64,000 nt of DNA from Pyrrhoderma lamaoense. Lineage: Eukaryota > Basidiomycota > Agaricomycetes > Hymenochaetales > Hymenochaetaceae. Position 1 is the stretch's first letter. The number at the start of each line of letters is the position of its first letter. Shown here one piece after another: positions 32,649-46,753 of this stretch. The translations under genes were made by a program, and so were the position numbers. The stretch lies in the NCBI GenBank assembly GCA_002794735.1, contig NBAZ01000010.1:248001-312000 (forward strand). Direction: 5' to 3'. The notes beneath the pieces were generated by a model. That model saw nothing but the letters and a program-made list of their open reading frames with translations, searched no databases and had not been told where the DNA came from.

Positions 32649-35495
32649 ATGGAAAGATCTCCTTCTCCAGATCAGCTTGGTCCACGACCCATCCGACGAC
32701 TTCAGGATTCACTCATCAATCGCATAGCAGCTGGAGAGGTTAGCTTTGTCTGATATTTTGAAATCACAATGTTTCCTTCGCTTAAACATTATTCCGGGCT
32801 AGATAATTCAACGCCCATCATCTGCCTTGAAAGAGCTAGTTGAAAATAGCCTCGATGCGGGATCCACCTCAATAAAGGTGACTGTTAAAGATGGTGGACT
32901 GAAAATTTTGCAAATACAAGACAACGGCTGTGGAATCAGAGTATGTTTTGTCCTAGGGTCTAGGGAACAGCTCACAAAGTTATCATAGAAATCAGATCTT
33001 AATATACTAGCCGAACGGTTTACTACCTCAAAACTTAGAACTTTTGAAGACCTTTCTTCGATACAAACCTATGGGTTTCGAGGGAAGCCTTGGCTTCGAT
33101 TTCTCATGTTTCAAAACTTTCAGTTGTAACAAAAACGAAAACTGACAAATGTGCATATAAGTATGTGCTATGACTCACGGAAGCGTAATAGGTCTATCTG
33201 TAGTTAATTTTCTCTTTGTCTAGGGCACATTATTCGGATGGAGCGCTATGCGCCTCAGGACCAGGCCAGAGTGCTGAACCGAAGCCATGTGCCGGAAATG
33301 ATGGGACGACAATTACCGTAAGCGAATACAAACTAGTAGAAGATTAATACTTACCTGTACCTTTTTTAAGTCTGAGAATCTTTTTTATAACACGCCTCAG
33401 CGGCTTGCAGCCCTGCGTAGCTCAACGGAGGAATATTCGCGTATCCTTGATGTCGTCACTAAGTACGCCATCCATAACCCCACTGTCTCCTTTACTTGCA
33501 AGAAGGTTTGTCGCACAGCTAAGCGAGAGTTCTGTAGGCTAATCTGTGGCTGTAGTACGGTTCCGCCAGTCCTGATATCTCAACTCCATCTAACTCGACA
33601 ACAAGGGAAGCTATCCGTCTGCTCTATGGTCAGAACGTTGCACGAGAGCTAATCCCTCTGTCTATCTCGAGCTCTACTCTAAAGATGCCAGATGCAATCG
33701 AAGATGGTACAATCCTAGAAGGCGAAGGAATATGGAAAGCAGATGCCGAGTTCACCAATACAAATTACCAAGCAAAGAAAACAGTGTTCCTTCTTTTCAT
33801 TAATCGTTGGTCCATCCATATACTATATACTTCTAATTGACTCTTTAATATTTACTCAGATCGCTTGGTTGAGTCGGCACGTATCAAGCGTGCACTTGAG
33901 AATGTGTATAGTACTGTTCTTCCTAAGGGTGCTTACCCTTTTATCTATCTCAGGTGAGATGCTTCAAACGGGTTTCTCAGCGTATATATGGCTTATAGCA
34001 CACATTCCAAGTCTTGAGATAGATCCCCGAGCCGTTGATGTCAATGTTCATCCAACGAAACGAGAGGTTCACTTCCTTGACGAAGAGGCTATAACAAGTC
34101 GCATAGCAGATGAGATTCAAAGTGCATTAGCTGACCGGGGTCGTTCTCGGGTATTTGAATATCAGGTACTTTTATCAGAATCATTCGCAATCATCCAGAT
34201 ATTGATAAGATTCCATTGAGACGCAATCGTTACTAACGGGAGGCATCCTTGATGCAAGTCAAAAGGGTAAAGGAAAGGCAGTCAGCAGTACTCGGGGTGA
34301 TAGCGATGAAAAAGGGTCAGATCTTTCTGATCCACAAATCAGAACGGGAGCTAAACAGAAAGCTGTGTACTCGAAGGATAAGGTTCGCGTATCCCAGTCG
34401 GACAGAACTTTAGATTCAATGTTTCCATCATTGGATACGAGAACCTCAAAGAAGACATCAGAACGGAATGAACAAATAGAGGGACAACCCATTATTGACG
34501 TTGATGCTAATTCTGAACCTAGTCAGATGGCAAAGCAGAAGCAGCCTGTCCAGAATATTGTAATAGAGGAAAGCAAATGTTTCTTGACATCAGTCAATGG
34601 ATTGCGAAAGAATATAAAGGAATCTCGGCATCAAGGTATGTCATTTTCATTTTCATCGCAGCAAAATTCTCATATTTGATTTCGCCAATATTTCACCTTT
34701 AAGCCTTGACTGAAATAATTCAGAATCATGTATTCGTTGGTATTGTCGATTTACCCCGATCACTATCGCTTATACAGCACGAGACAAGACTCTATCTTGT
34801 CAATCACGCATCATTAGCGTATGCCCACCAAATTGAACAGTTAAAGCGTCTTCTAATTGCTCTTTAGTGAGGAAATGTTCTATCAACTGAGTTTACGACA
34901 GTTTGGAAACTATGCACGGATAAAACTTGAGCCCCAACCTCCGATACGACACCTTGTCGAGTTAGCAGTTCGAACGGAACGAAGCCGGTGGAAAAAATGT
35001 GGCTTAGATCTCGAAGAGGATGAAGTGGTCGATGTACGTTCTCTTCGCTTAATACCAGTAATGGTGCCTTGAATCTAAAGAAGAATAGCGTATCGTAAAG
35101 AAGATAGTCGAGCGGACTGACATGCTTGAAGAATACTTCTCAATGCAGATAACGAGTGAAGGTTTACTTGCGAGCATACCAAAGATTCTACCAGGGTATA
35201 CCCCGACCTTAACCGATTGCCATTGTTCCTTATGCGTCTTGGACCTCAAGTCAATTGGAACGAGGAACGGGAATGCTTTTCATCATTTCTTCGAGAGCTT
35301 GCATACTTTTACACGCCCATACCAATTTCTGATTCTCAAGATGAAGACATCGAGAAGGCCTTGCGATGGCAAATTGAGCATTCGCTATTTCCAACTTTAA
35401 GGAGATATCTCCTTGCTCCACGCACTCTGCTTGATCGAGATGTTGTACAGATTGCTAGTCTTCCTGATCTGTATAGGGTTTTTGAACGTTGTTAA
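32649..35495 (+). CDS. MLH1: DNA mismatch repair protein MLH1 (MutL homologue), with an apparent 1-nt frameshift
   Basis: MLH1 is the common subunit of the MutL heterodimers in mismatch repair and meiotic crossing over. The GHKL ATPase motifs are visible: LINRIAAGE, then [16 protein letters not shown] with the catalytic Glu, QDNGCGI, and [12 protein letters not shown]. Further on are NTPQRLAAL and [14 protein letters not shown]. After a Lys/Ser-rich linker the C-terminal dimerisation domain ends in FERC, the invariant MLH1 terminus. In the invariant GFRGEALASI motif, the run at 33082-33084 reads GGG where GGGG is needed, shifting the frame by one. The flanking sequence on both sides is conserved. 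A lost base in the assembly, a genuine null allele and a recent mutation are the alternatives. There are about thirteen introns. Confidence 0.93.
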
Positions 35496-35767
35496 AACAG
35501 CCTGGTAGCATTTTCTCACAACATACATGGAATTCACTCGCATTCATGAGACAAATGGTGACTTTTCCTTAATAATCACAGAAATAGCCTTTTCATGGCA
35601 ACAACCATGTCATTCAATCGACGCTGAGAAAAAAGGATAATTTAGATACCTAAAATACACGAGTAATTATATTCTTACTACTTTGTTATGCAATGATCAA
35701 AAACCAATAAAAAATCTAGGACAAAAAAGACAGATAAACAAGAAACAAGTGCAATTGATAAAATAAT

Positions 35768-38700
35768 TTAGTGGCGAAGTTTGAATCCATTTAATCCATT
35801 CTGATGTAGGTGGTGCCCTCCCTCAGAGGATGAGTTGGCGAAAGAGTCAAAAGCAAAAGTATCTACATCAAATTCACTACTATCTGAATCTTCGTCTGAC
35901 CCATCAAACACATCATGTGTGTTTCCATTTGAAGGATTAACGTGGAAAACATCAACGAAGGGTGTTTGGGGTAGGTCTTGTATATTAGAAGCAGTGTCTG
36001 TAGACTTTGCTAGAATCGCGGCAATCCGAGCTTCAAGCTTTTGATTAGGGACTGTCATTGGCAGCACTTGATGATGTCCTCTAGAAACAGTGAGGGAAGG
36101 CGGTGAGACATGGGCATCTTCATCCGTGTCCGCGTCTCCGAGGAAGAAGGTACTGAGTTCGTGAAGATTTTGAACAAGGTCTGTGAGATCGGAATCAAGC
36201 GGATCTGCAAATCGATCAACTTCTGGCTCAAATTCAATCCGCGAGGGACGAGTCGGGACCTTGCAGGTATCAAATACAGCCATCACATTGGCACGACTGA
36301 TATCTCGATGCATCTCAGGCCGAGCCACAGACCAACCCGAGTCTTCTGGAATACCAAAGACTTCGGTGACAACATCGGTACTATGCTGTCGGATTGAACT
36401 GAGATGCATGCTCATTCGTAAGACATGTTTGGCTGGTAAACCACCCGATATTGTCATAGGTTCTTCTAGTACTTCCAAAGCTTGAGGAGCAAGCTCTGTT
36501 TGCAATAATCTCAACAGAGGCATAAGAAGTTCTGAGCCTAATTTGTCAACGGGACTTCTTGTTTCACGTAGTTGGAAAAGAACTTTAAGAAATTGCATTG
36601 ACTTGATCTGGAGCCAACGGTCTTGATTTAGAACCAGACTCATAAGCAACGAGACAATATTTGTCCAATGATCAGGAGCATAATATTCTCGCAATGCTGC
36701 TGCAGCTTGCCTCATGAAGTCATCCTTTGTCCTAAACCTTGATTTAGCAAATGATGTCATGATACGAGCTATATTTGCTCTATCCTCTTGTTCTGCGAAT
36801 TGAGCGATACTTAATGCATAATCAACTACCAGCTCGTCCATATCATTCTCTTCCATTGCCCGAAGGCACCAAGGAAGGATCAATGTATACATATCACGAA
36901 CTCTCATGCCCGAAGGATCGATCAGTGTCGGATCATCAACCTTCGATAACCGATTGAGTACTGCCAAAGTACGTTCGTATGTCTTGTTGGATCTAAGCCC
37001 AACTAGCAAAAGAGGTTGTAAGCCAAGTTCCCCGCCAGTGAAATTTTCCGGCTTATTCGCAATAAGGACTTCGATAGTGTAAGGGTCATTTAAATCAAGC
37101 TTATCCAGTAAACAATCCAGTAGCTCAAGTAGTTGAAGGAACTCAGCTTCTACAGGAGTAGAGAGGCAAGCAACAGCACACCAGAATAGTTGAGGAAGAA
37201 GTGCCCGATCAACATTACCTGACTTAGCCACCGAGCTGAGAGTGATAATTAACTCAACAGTAAATGGATGTAAATTTGGCTCTTGTACTCCCGCTACAGT
37301 ATTCGACAAACGACCCAGAAGTTGAGCCAAGTCAGCTTGGGTGATCTTTGGCATTAGTGATCTGAAAACTTGAAGAGAACGGAAGGCAATAGGACGGATT
37401 GAACAAGTCGTACCCCAGAGCAATGCGAGAGATCCCCATTCATCAGCCAAATCCGAGTGTAAGGGGCCTAACCACTGTAAGATGAGTGTGCATAAAGAAC
37501 ACATTTTCTCGTTTATCTGAGATACACTGTCATCCTCTGTCCAGAATACCCCATTCAAATCCTTTTCAAGTTCGGCTAGATGTGACTTCATTGACGTGTA
37601 GGAGGGACCATTCGACAGTTCAACATAACCAGGCAACCAGGCGCGAAGAATTTGGCAAAGCATCTGTCGCGTCTGTTCACGAACAAATGGATTGCGGTGG
37701 CCAACATGCGAGAAGACACCCTGTAGAATGACTGGGAGCTGCTTCTTGAATTCCCAAGATCGAGGGAGAGCTATGTCTCCAAGAAATAGAAGGGCGAACT
37801 GAGCTGAACCCAAGGAGTGTTTGGGTTGTTCGGAGAATAAAGCGTCAAGATCTGACCATAGTTCAGTTTCCTCGGCGTCCGGCGGCAGTAATTTGTGTTC
37901 GATCATTGGAAGCATTCGAGCAGGCTCAATGACTTCGCAAAGGTCTTCATATGTTTGTCGACCACAAGAAGTACGCGAAAGGCAAGCCACAACCTTTCGC
38001 GCACAGCCTACAAAACTACTACTACCGTTTTTGGAAGACTGCTCTAATAGAAAGCGTATCGTCGCGTGGCCGTTAGGATGGTTTTCGTCTACCAGCCTCT
38101 TCCACAATGCATGGATTTGTTCCGGATAAGTCTCTGAGTAACGCAATGTTAAAGATAGTAGATGATATAGAATAACACGACCTTCCCGAGTTAAAGATGA
38201 TTTATCCTTGACCAGAAGATCGACTGATGCAAACCAGGGTGATAGCCCATTAAGAATCTGTGAGAAGGTATATGGCGTCAAAGCATCGTGCACCATGATT
38301 AACTTTGAAGCACAGTGAATGATAACATTGACAGCTTCCAGATGATGTTCCTGAGAAAGAAGTTGCGATATTTGTAGCATGGCGTCAAGGTAAACACTCG
38401 CAGCGGAGCTCTCGACACCAGCTTCAAAACAAAGCAGACTGCTGAGACCAGATGCCTTTTTGTTAGCTGCTTCCAGTGCACCAAGAGCAAGACGGCGAGT
38501 GTTAACGAGTGGGCTACAGAGATTTGCAATACCAATGCAAACAACGTGCCCAAACGTAAGCCTGCTTGATTCTCCGGAGCAGATAGAATCCGCAACTACT
38601 TCAAAAAATCTATAGCTACTGGTTGCAGGGTCAGTGCAAGTGACAAAACTCCTCCTCAGGATTTCGTCACAGAAAGAGCTATCGTCCTTGCCTTTGTGCT

Positions 38701-41700
38701 CTAAAAGAGAATGGAGTGCTTTCCTATATTATAGCATATTAAGTTTTAGTAGCTTCATAATTAAAAGATGCAGAAAGTCCTCGAACCTTCCACAAGCCTT
38801 AACTGGATCATGCATATTTGCAAGCATTGCTACTAATCGATCAAGGGTAGGTGCAACCTCTAAAGGAACAAGGAAATCTGATGATAGTCTATCAGTGGGT
38901 GAGCCAGACGAGAGATCGGGTGGGAAGAGTGCTTTTTGCTATATTGGAGGGTTGAAATTCAGTTAGGGGTCTTCAGTTAGGATGGGTTACTTCAAATAAC
39001 TTACGACAAGGGAAGCCATTGCAGCAGCGGCAGCGTGGGACAATAGTCTTGTTTCAGTTTGAAACTGTGCGATAGCCCCGGCCTTCAACTGAGGGTCCGG
39101 GAAGCCGACTGTGGCTGCTGTCTGCATCTCAATCAAACGATGCTTAACTCTTTCAGATTGGCTCCCGCACTGACACCATTCCTCACAGAGACGATAAAGA
39201 GTCAAATGCGTGTTTGTAGGGATAAACCGATCAGAAGATTGAAGATTAGCCAGACTATCAAAGAGATTCTCAACAATGCCACAGAAATATCGTCGCAACC
39301 TCTGCTGTTGCCAGTCGCCTCTAACTTCGGGACTACTAAGGAACGCTTGAGTATGGCGTACAAACTTCAGTACATTGGTAAGGCTATCTTGACGTCCTAT
39401 TCCTCGCTGATCTTTGAGATAACGAGCTGTAAGTTGGTATATATGAGCAACAGCAAGGTACATCCTATCCTGCCGACGGTTTCTCCTAAGAGTCGAGGTC
39501 GGCGACATCTTTACTCTATTATTGTCAATATAAAAATATTTTGCAGCAAGCGAGCTCAGATCTTCTAACAGGTCCCTATATGCATCAACTGGGAACGAGC
39601 TGATGCAAAGAACTGCTATTTCTCGTAGTGCAGCATGTTCAGAATCAAGGTATGGTATAAGATAACGGAAAAGACTACGGGCGTTTGTTGTTACTAAATC
39701 CCGATCAGGAAGCGCATCTGAAGGGGCACGGGAGTGTTGAGAGGGACCTCTAGACTCTGAAGGGGTGGCCGTACAGCACACGAGTTTTACCCACATATGC
39801 CATTGCTCGATGAGAGGCATGCTTCCAGCCAACTGTCTCTCCCTATCACGAGCCACATTCACAGTGCCACGTCCGTTTTGAGAGGAAGGCGCACGGCTAT
39901 TTAACCCTGATGCAGCCACAACTAATGAGTGATAGCGTGTAGTTACAGCGACCCACATTTCACGACAAGATTGGATAACCTTTGACCGATGATTTGCTTG
40001 TGAACGTATTATATTTGGATAAACAAGCCACCAGATACGACGATCACGTTCATCGTCACTAATTGCGAGTCGTAAGAAAACATCACCTAAAGCAGACTGG
40101 CGCCATTGTGATAAACGATTCACTTCCTTGGTATCTAGTATATCATCAAATCCTTCCAGATGTATCCGAGGACGAATTTTATCCAAGAGTACGTCTAGTA
40201 TGTGAAAGTCAGACTGTTCAGTTAACGGGGTAGAGGGCTGTTTACGGAAATGTGCTACAATGTTCGACAACGTTCGAACAAGTCTCACACCAACTGAGCG
40301 AGCAAACTGGGTTCTCAATCCCAAAAGAAATAATGCTGCTGTTTCTACATCAAAAAACTGTGAATTCAACCATGTCATGTCATCTCTGCCAAATTCATTG
40401 CCAGATTTTTCAATGATTCCAACAGACCAGGCCTCCACAATGTCAAACCAAACATTTAGCAACCTAAAACTCTCAAATGGGAACCGCGTTCCGTTCGCAT
40501 CCGTTGTAAATTGCTTAGGGGTGAACAGGAAGGATGCAAATCTTGTTAAAACGCGAGGTAGATGAACAGGATCTTCCGCGATACTTCGCAACGCCCCAGA
40601 CGCAGCTTCACAGACAGAAGGCTCGACATGTATAAGTGCCCGTATGAGAATATCCAACGCTTCATCAATCGGTAATGAAGGATGAAGACATCGAGGCCAA
40701 GATGAAAAGCATGTTGTAAGGACATTCATTTGGCTATTGTAGCTCGAGGGGAAAGCCACTGTCACCTCTGGATGTTGACGAATACTCAACCCTGATGTGT
40801 CTTCATGATTACCATTTTGACGTGAATAGGCCCATTGTTCGTCAAAAATTGACATCCTTCCAACCGACTTTGCACATGCAACTGTGACGGACACAAGAGT
40901 TGAACCACATCTATTAAAGAAATCCTCCATCCCTGGCTTTTGTAATATGTTTTGTGGACAAAATGAAGATATATATGGGTAATCATCCCGGTCTGGTAGA
41001 GCAGAAAAGTCGTTGCTAGTTGGCCAAGATGGCACTGCCTCTTCTCTTTCCCAGAGGTATAGAGTACGAAGTGTTGCCTCCAGAGCGATGCTGATACGTT
41101 CAGGAGCAAGGGCAAGCGTCGCCGCACCAGATTGGGCTGATTTGACTTGCTGCTCTTGCATGAGATTCAATACAAACTCTACACCGTATTCGACGTGCCT
41201 CGAAAGAATGAAGTGTATTATAATCGCCAGATGATCGGTGACGTCATCTGAAGGGTATATATTAAGACGGGTTGGTGGGAAGAAATGTTTAAGTAGACCA
41301 TCTAGTCTCGTCGTTGATGTTGCATTTGGTTCGCGGCATCGAAACAAGTATGTCCAAATCAATCTCATAATACCGTTCATTACAGTCACACGAAAAGGTT
41401 TCTCCTGTAAGAGAAAGTTCAGGTTCTTTCCAAAGAGCTTCATATTAAAGCGAGCGACGAACCTTCAATTTGGGTAAGCTACTTTCAAAGCAGGAAACCC
41501 AGTGTTTAAGGAAAAACTCTTGTGGGGCAACACAAAGACTTGTAACAGCCAGCGGGTAGGCTACTTGCCAGTAACGAGGTTTGTTCATCATATCTCGAGC
41601 TTTGAGAAATATTATCTCCATTGCCTTCGCCCAGCCGGGATGATTGACTTCAGCTTGAGCAGTCTATGTGGATATATTAGTAGATGTAACATTAGATATA

Positions 41701-43419
41701 TGGGTTTATTTCCTACTTTTCCTATAGGATGAAGTATACATAAAAGTGTCTCAGCAAAAGATATTTTTATCCGTGCACCATGTGCATTCTCAAACGATTT
41801 CGAAAGTGATTCCATAAAGTCAGCACCTTCTTCGAAAGCCTCTGGAGGCCACACCTTAATTTCAATATACTTAAGAGCTCGTACAAGATTTTCGTATTTA
41901 ACGTCCATATCTTTGGGTATCTGGTTCAGTGCAACGGGTCCAAGTTCATGTAGAAAGCGATCTGTAACACTTTCAAATCTACATTCAGGTGAGATAATTT
42001 CCTTTCAATCAACAAAATATGAATTATCACCTGATGTTTGAGAGTGCACCTAGTAGAACAGCATATAGATCTGCATTGATACGTTGGTTTGCTGACTGGG
42101 CCAAGAGTTTCAAATCGGGTTTCTTGAATTGTTCAAATGTGCTTTCTTCAAGGTTGAATGCCATACTTTCCCCTAATACGTCACGAGGTACAGCGTGGAC
42201 AACTGATATGAGAGCACGGCACATTATATATATACTTGCTAGGCTTTTACGTTCGTTCAGAATATTAACGATGTCCTTTGGTTTTAGTGAACGAGCGTAT
42301 GTAGAACCGGAGGTATGGTGAGAAATTATATCCACTGAAACGCTTTCTAGTTGAGATTTGCGCCAGCGCATTATTGAGTCTATAACAGGCTTTGCATTCT
42401 TCATAGCAAGATGACCCAGAGAAACAATATTATCATCAAATTTAGGATCAACGTGAGAGCCGAAAAAATCTGTGAGAGAAGGATCTCTTTCTAAAGGGTG
42501 CTTGATAAACGATTCTATCTTATCTTCGGCCATAGCAGCAAACCTCATAAATATGGCATGTAGCGCATACTCTGAAGGTGTACGCGGGTCCATTGCTACC
42601 TTCTCCTCTGTTTCAGGTGTGCCTAAGCGAGCTAAAATACCATTGGTTTCACCAGGAACACGGGGAACAGGGGTGGGGTTGACTGTCGAGGGATGATATG
42701 GTGAAAACCAAAGGAATAATCGCTACCTGTATCAGAGTTGTGATAGAGAGATCCACTGTGTGAATGATGAGATCGTCCATACACATGTCCCCTCGTCTTC
42801 ATTGACATTGCACGCCCATGTCGATTGTCATAATTTGATGAAGGTGTTGACGGACGACCCTGGTTTCCTGGAGGACTTCGAATCACAGAAGGATTAGCTA
42901 ACGATGTTGCAGAACGATTAAACGGGTTACGCAGTGCAGGATAGTTTTGTTTGTCTAAGGCAGGGACTGGAGGTGCTTCAGATGATTTCCCTCCGGTTTT
43001 GAAAGCATTACGCAAAGAAGCGAATGAGCTTTTCTTCGTGAACGGTGTTGTGCTGGGAAGAGAAGTCTGAGAAGAATGAGCAGTTGGGATAGAAGAATTG
43101 GAACGGGCAGCCAAAGAAGTCGATGGCGCATGAGTAGAGAAAGAAGAGTCCTCTGAAGCTGCAGAGTCCTGTCTCGAATGGAAAAAATCACGTTCTCCTC
43201 CAAGTCTCTCCTGGCCCGGGACCGGAGTTGAAAGTGTAGGTGAATCTGCTCCCGAAGACGACCCAAAGCCAAATGCGTTTGTACTGCGTCCAAACGGAGT
43301 TGGAGAACTGAAGTCATCGTCATCAAAGTCTGAATCATCACATTCAGTATGATGATTATACTAGGCAAGACTACGTTACACATACCTGGGATAGTTATTT
43401 GACTTAAACCTTCAGACAT
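35768..43419 (-). CDS. TAO3: Cell morphogenesis protein Tao3/PAG1 (Furry/Mor2 family)
   Basis: This giant scaffold of the RAM/MOR network holds the NDR kinase Cbk1/Orb6 with Mob2 at sites of polarised growth. About 2,380 residues are encoded in roughly ten exons. The first is MSEGLSQITIP, followed by DFDDDDFSSPTPFGR and a Ser-rich N terminus. The N-terminal domain starts at about 42600 (TPSEYALHAIFMRFAAMAEDKIE) and includes ALKYIEIKVWPPEAFEEGADFMESLSK, which is diagnostic of the family. Two very long exons (38987-41443 and up to 38590-35768) carry the central and C-terminal helical-repeat regions. One intron of only 44 nt (42683-42726) is needed to join SDT to VNPTPVPRVPG. No frame breaks are evident. 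The symbol follows the yeast name. Confidence 0.92.
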
Positions 43420-43709
43420 ACCGTCAATGTATCCTTGGGCACAAGTCTAGTTGTCTACAGAAGTGAGAGAGAGCCACCCCCTATCCAAGGAGTTCAAGGC
43501 TGCTCAATGAGCACTCCTAGGTAGTTTTATTTTCGAGAAGTCTTTAATTTACGTCTCTTCGCGACCACAGAAGCTTAAGCTTGTGAGCAGAACACCGAAT
43601 GGTATCGTCGATCGTACTCTGAGATCGCCATTTGTGTTCTTTACCAGATTTAGTAATCCGCTTTAAATTTCAAAGTTTTGAAGATGCTAACAGAGTATTC
43701 TATCCTCTC
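43420..43709. promoter_or_regulatory. Compact divergent promoter of TAO3 and ENP2
   Basis: Only 290 bp separate the two start codons, so the genes share one intergenic promoter region. An in-frame upstream extension of ENP2 back to 43632 exists, but the family N terminus begins at 43710. Confidence 0.5.
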
Positions 43710-46216
43710 ATGGGTGCTTTAGAAGATTCAAGCTCTGTGAAGGTGTACACTGTCAACGGAGCAGCGTCAAGCTCCTCTTCTGCACTTCCTGACTGGCTCA
43801 CGCGTAAACGTATAGCAAAGAAGGGTAAACGAGCAATAAGGGAACATGTTGAGGGAACGATTGACCTGATTCAAGAATTCGAATTTCCCGAGGCGAGTAA
43901 TAGAATAAGGACTACAAGAGATGGCCATCACGCAATTGCTACTGGGGTTTATAAACCTCAGATGCGGGTTTACGACCTTGACCAACTCACACTCAAGTTT
44001 GAACGCCATTCAGACTCAGAAAATGTGGACTTTATTGTGAGTAAGTGATTGAGTCAATGCTTAAAACATGTTACTCATCTCCATTTCGGAAATAGATACT
44101 CTCTGACGATTGGACCAAAACACTACATCTTCAAGCTGATAGGTCAATAGAACTTCATACTCAAGGTGGCTTCCACTACCGAACCAGGATACCGAAATTT
44201 GGTCGTGCAATAAATTATCATTTTCCTACATGTGATGCACTTGTAGGTGCCTCAGGCCCTGAAGTATATCGATTAAACCTCGATCAAGGCCGTTTTCTAA
44301 ACCCCTTGACATTAGGAGAACATGGGAGTGACGATATTGATGGAGTGAATGCGATTGATGTGAACCCTGCGCATCAGCTGCTGGCCTTCGGGTTAGAGGG
44401 AAATGGAACGGTTGAGTTTTGGGATCCACGTTCTCGAAGTCGAGTCGGGATACTTAGGCTTCCAAGTGACAGATTATTAGCTCATGTTTCAGACTCAACC
44501 CTTCCACTTCTCCCAGGCACAGAAGGAAACCAACTTAGAACGTTGGCTGTTACTGCTATCTCGTCAAGGACAGACGGACTTTCGTATGCGGTCGGAACAT
44601 CCGCTGGACATACTTTACTATACGACATACGCTCTCAGAGACCTTATGCGACGAAGGATTTAGGGTATGGATTGCCAGTCAAATCCGTCTCTTGGATCGA
44701 AGGTGGGACCAAAATGGCAGGTGATGGAATGGTCCTTAGTGCGGACAAGAAAGTTATTAAGATTTGGGATCGGACAAACGCGAGTTTCTTATGTATACTG
44801 TCGTGAATGTGCACTTATTCTTTATTTCTCCAGCCATCAGGTAATTTCGCTTCAATAACACCGGCGTACGATATCAACCATGTGCATCACATTCCCGCCA
44901 GTGGTATACTCATGTTAGCGAACGAAGGAATTCAAATGACATCCTACTATATTCCTCAACTTGGACCGGCCCCTCGATGGTGTAGCTTTTTGGATAATAT
45001 CACTGAAGAAATGGAGGACCAAACTGCACGGAATGTCTATGAGGATTACAAATTTGTCGAGCGAGACGAGTTAACAAAGTATGTATTGACATCATATCTA
45101 CCATATCTACAACTGAGTACAACTTCTATTAGGCTTGGTCTGGACCATCTTGTTGGAACTCCAACATTGAAACCCTATATGCATGGATACTTTTTGTCGC
45201 TCAAGCTCTATGACGCCGCCCGCGCAATATCGAACCCTTTCGCGTATGAAGAGCACAAAGCACAGAAGATACAAGAGAAACTGGACAAAATGGCAGAAAG
45301 CCGCATTCGTGCTCGTAAGAGTGCTAATACCCCTAAAGTGAATAAGGCGCTTGCAGAAAGAATACGAAAAGAGGAAGAGCGCGAAGAGCGCAAGGAGTCG
45401 AAGAGGAGAGAAAGAAGGAAGGCTAGAGAAGAAGAAAACAATGGCGAGGGCCAAGGCAAGGACATGCAAACTGACGAAGAGAAGGGCGAAAAATCTGCGA
45501 AGGTTAATCTCCTCAATGATTCTCGCTTCTCAGCGCTGTTTGAAAATCCTGAATTTGAGGTTGACGAAGAGAGCCGTGAGTACAACATGCTCAATCCATC
45601 CTTGTCAGCCCAGAAGAAGGGTAAGACAGCTGTGGAGGAAGAAGAAGAGAGTGAGCATCGACCAAGCTCTCTTGAAAATAGTGACGCTAGTGAGACTGAG
45701 GATAGCGATGGAGATAGCAGTGATGCGGGGGACTTGAATCAATATAATCCTAGATCAAGACCTCAGGAGCAGCCTATATTCGCCTCAGCTTCTCGCCCTC
45801 CGCAAAGGCAATTACATATGATCGCAGCTGCCCCCAAGTCATCAGGGAAATTCGAAAGTAGAAATAGGCAATTTAACAAGGATGCAACATTCGGTCAACG
45901 CCGTCAGGACTCTGGTTCAAACAAAAAGAAAACTGCGAGAAATAGCAAGGATATGCCTGGTGATGTGGAATTCTCCTGGGTACCGAGCGGATCGGGAGGA
46001 GCCATGGACGGCAGCGACATGCTCGTTCCAGGTGGTAAATCAAAGGCCAAGGACAAACAAAAACGGAAAAGTGTGGAAACATTTGGCGCCGGACTGGAAC
46101 GTGGTGATTTCTCTGATGAAAGGATGCGCGAACTCTCAGAAAGTGAAAGACATGGGCGGACTAAGAGACGGCATAATGTCAGGAGCGGGAGCAAGAATGC
46201 TTTTAGAGGTACATAG
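43710..46216 (+). CDS. ENP2: Nucleolar WD-repeat protein ENP2 (NOL10 homologue)
   Basis: ENP2 is an essential 90S pre-ribosome factor needed for 18S rRNA processing. The N terminus is VKVYTVNGAASSSSSALPDWL with IREHVEGTIDLIQEFEFP. WD-type blades follow (GVYKPQMRVYDLDQLTLKFER, RTRIPKFGRAINYH, EVYRLNLDQGRFLNPL, GTVEFWDPRSRSRVG, VIKIWDR). The C-terminal half has the conserved RFSALFENPEFEVDEESREY block, long charged coiled segments and a Lys/Arg-rich tail ending SGSKNAFRGT. The first intron begins GTGAGT near 44038. The intron at 44780-44833 has a GC donor (GCGAGT) and CCAG acceptor, and only this phase-0 choice gives TN-PSGNFASITP. The start at 43710 is chosen because homology begins there. Confidence 0.93.
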
Positions 46217-46753
46217 ATGAAGATCTTATTTCTATATCGACGACGCATTATTTTTAACCATTGTCCTAAAAAAGTATACTAGTATTCACTTATTTGTATA
46301 GATTATAGTTAGAGAATCCGGGTCGTCAAATTCTGGGGAATAGTATGTATTAACAGGCAGATTCTTTTCGATATATGGACTGATAAAATTTCAGATATAT
46401 TCTATTTGCATGCAACTTATCAATGTAACAAGTGATCTCGAAGTCAGAAACCCAGCGCAATGATACTAATACCATAAGATAACCTTGTAAATCTATCACC
46501 GGCCCTCCTAATCGAGATGAATCATTTCTTATCTTCGCTCTAACTCACTCATTCAATACATTGGGCTTCACTTTTGATACCGATATATGGCATGAGAAAA
46601 CGTATTGACAACTTAAGAAAGTTTTTCTTTATTTGCTAACCAAGACTTCCAACATATAATGAGAGGATCCTTTCCCCTTACAAGGGACACCACCTATAGG
46701 AAGTACACCAACATCCCATTCTTTAATTTTGAACGGTCAACGGTCGAGTCCAT
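46217..46753. other. Intergenic region upstream of permease 2
   Basis: AT-rich sequence holds the ENP2 3' end and the permease 2 promoter. I see no ORF or structure worth naming. Confidence 0.55.

Noticed and set aside
45107..45594. Two minus-strand ORFs of 120 and 128 codons
   Set aside because: They lie antisense to the Glu/Arg/Lys-rich charged region of ENP2 and have no independent support.
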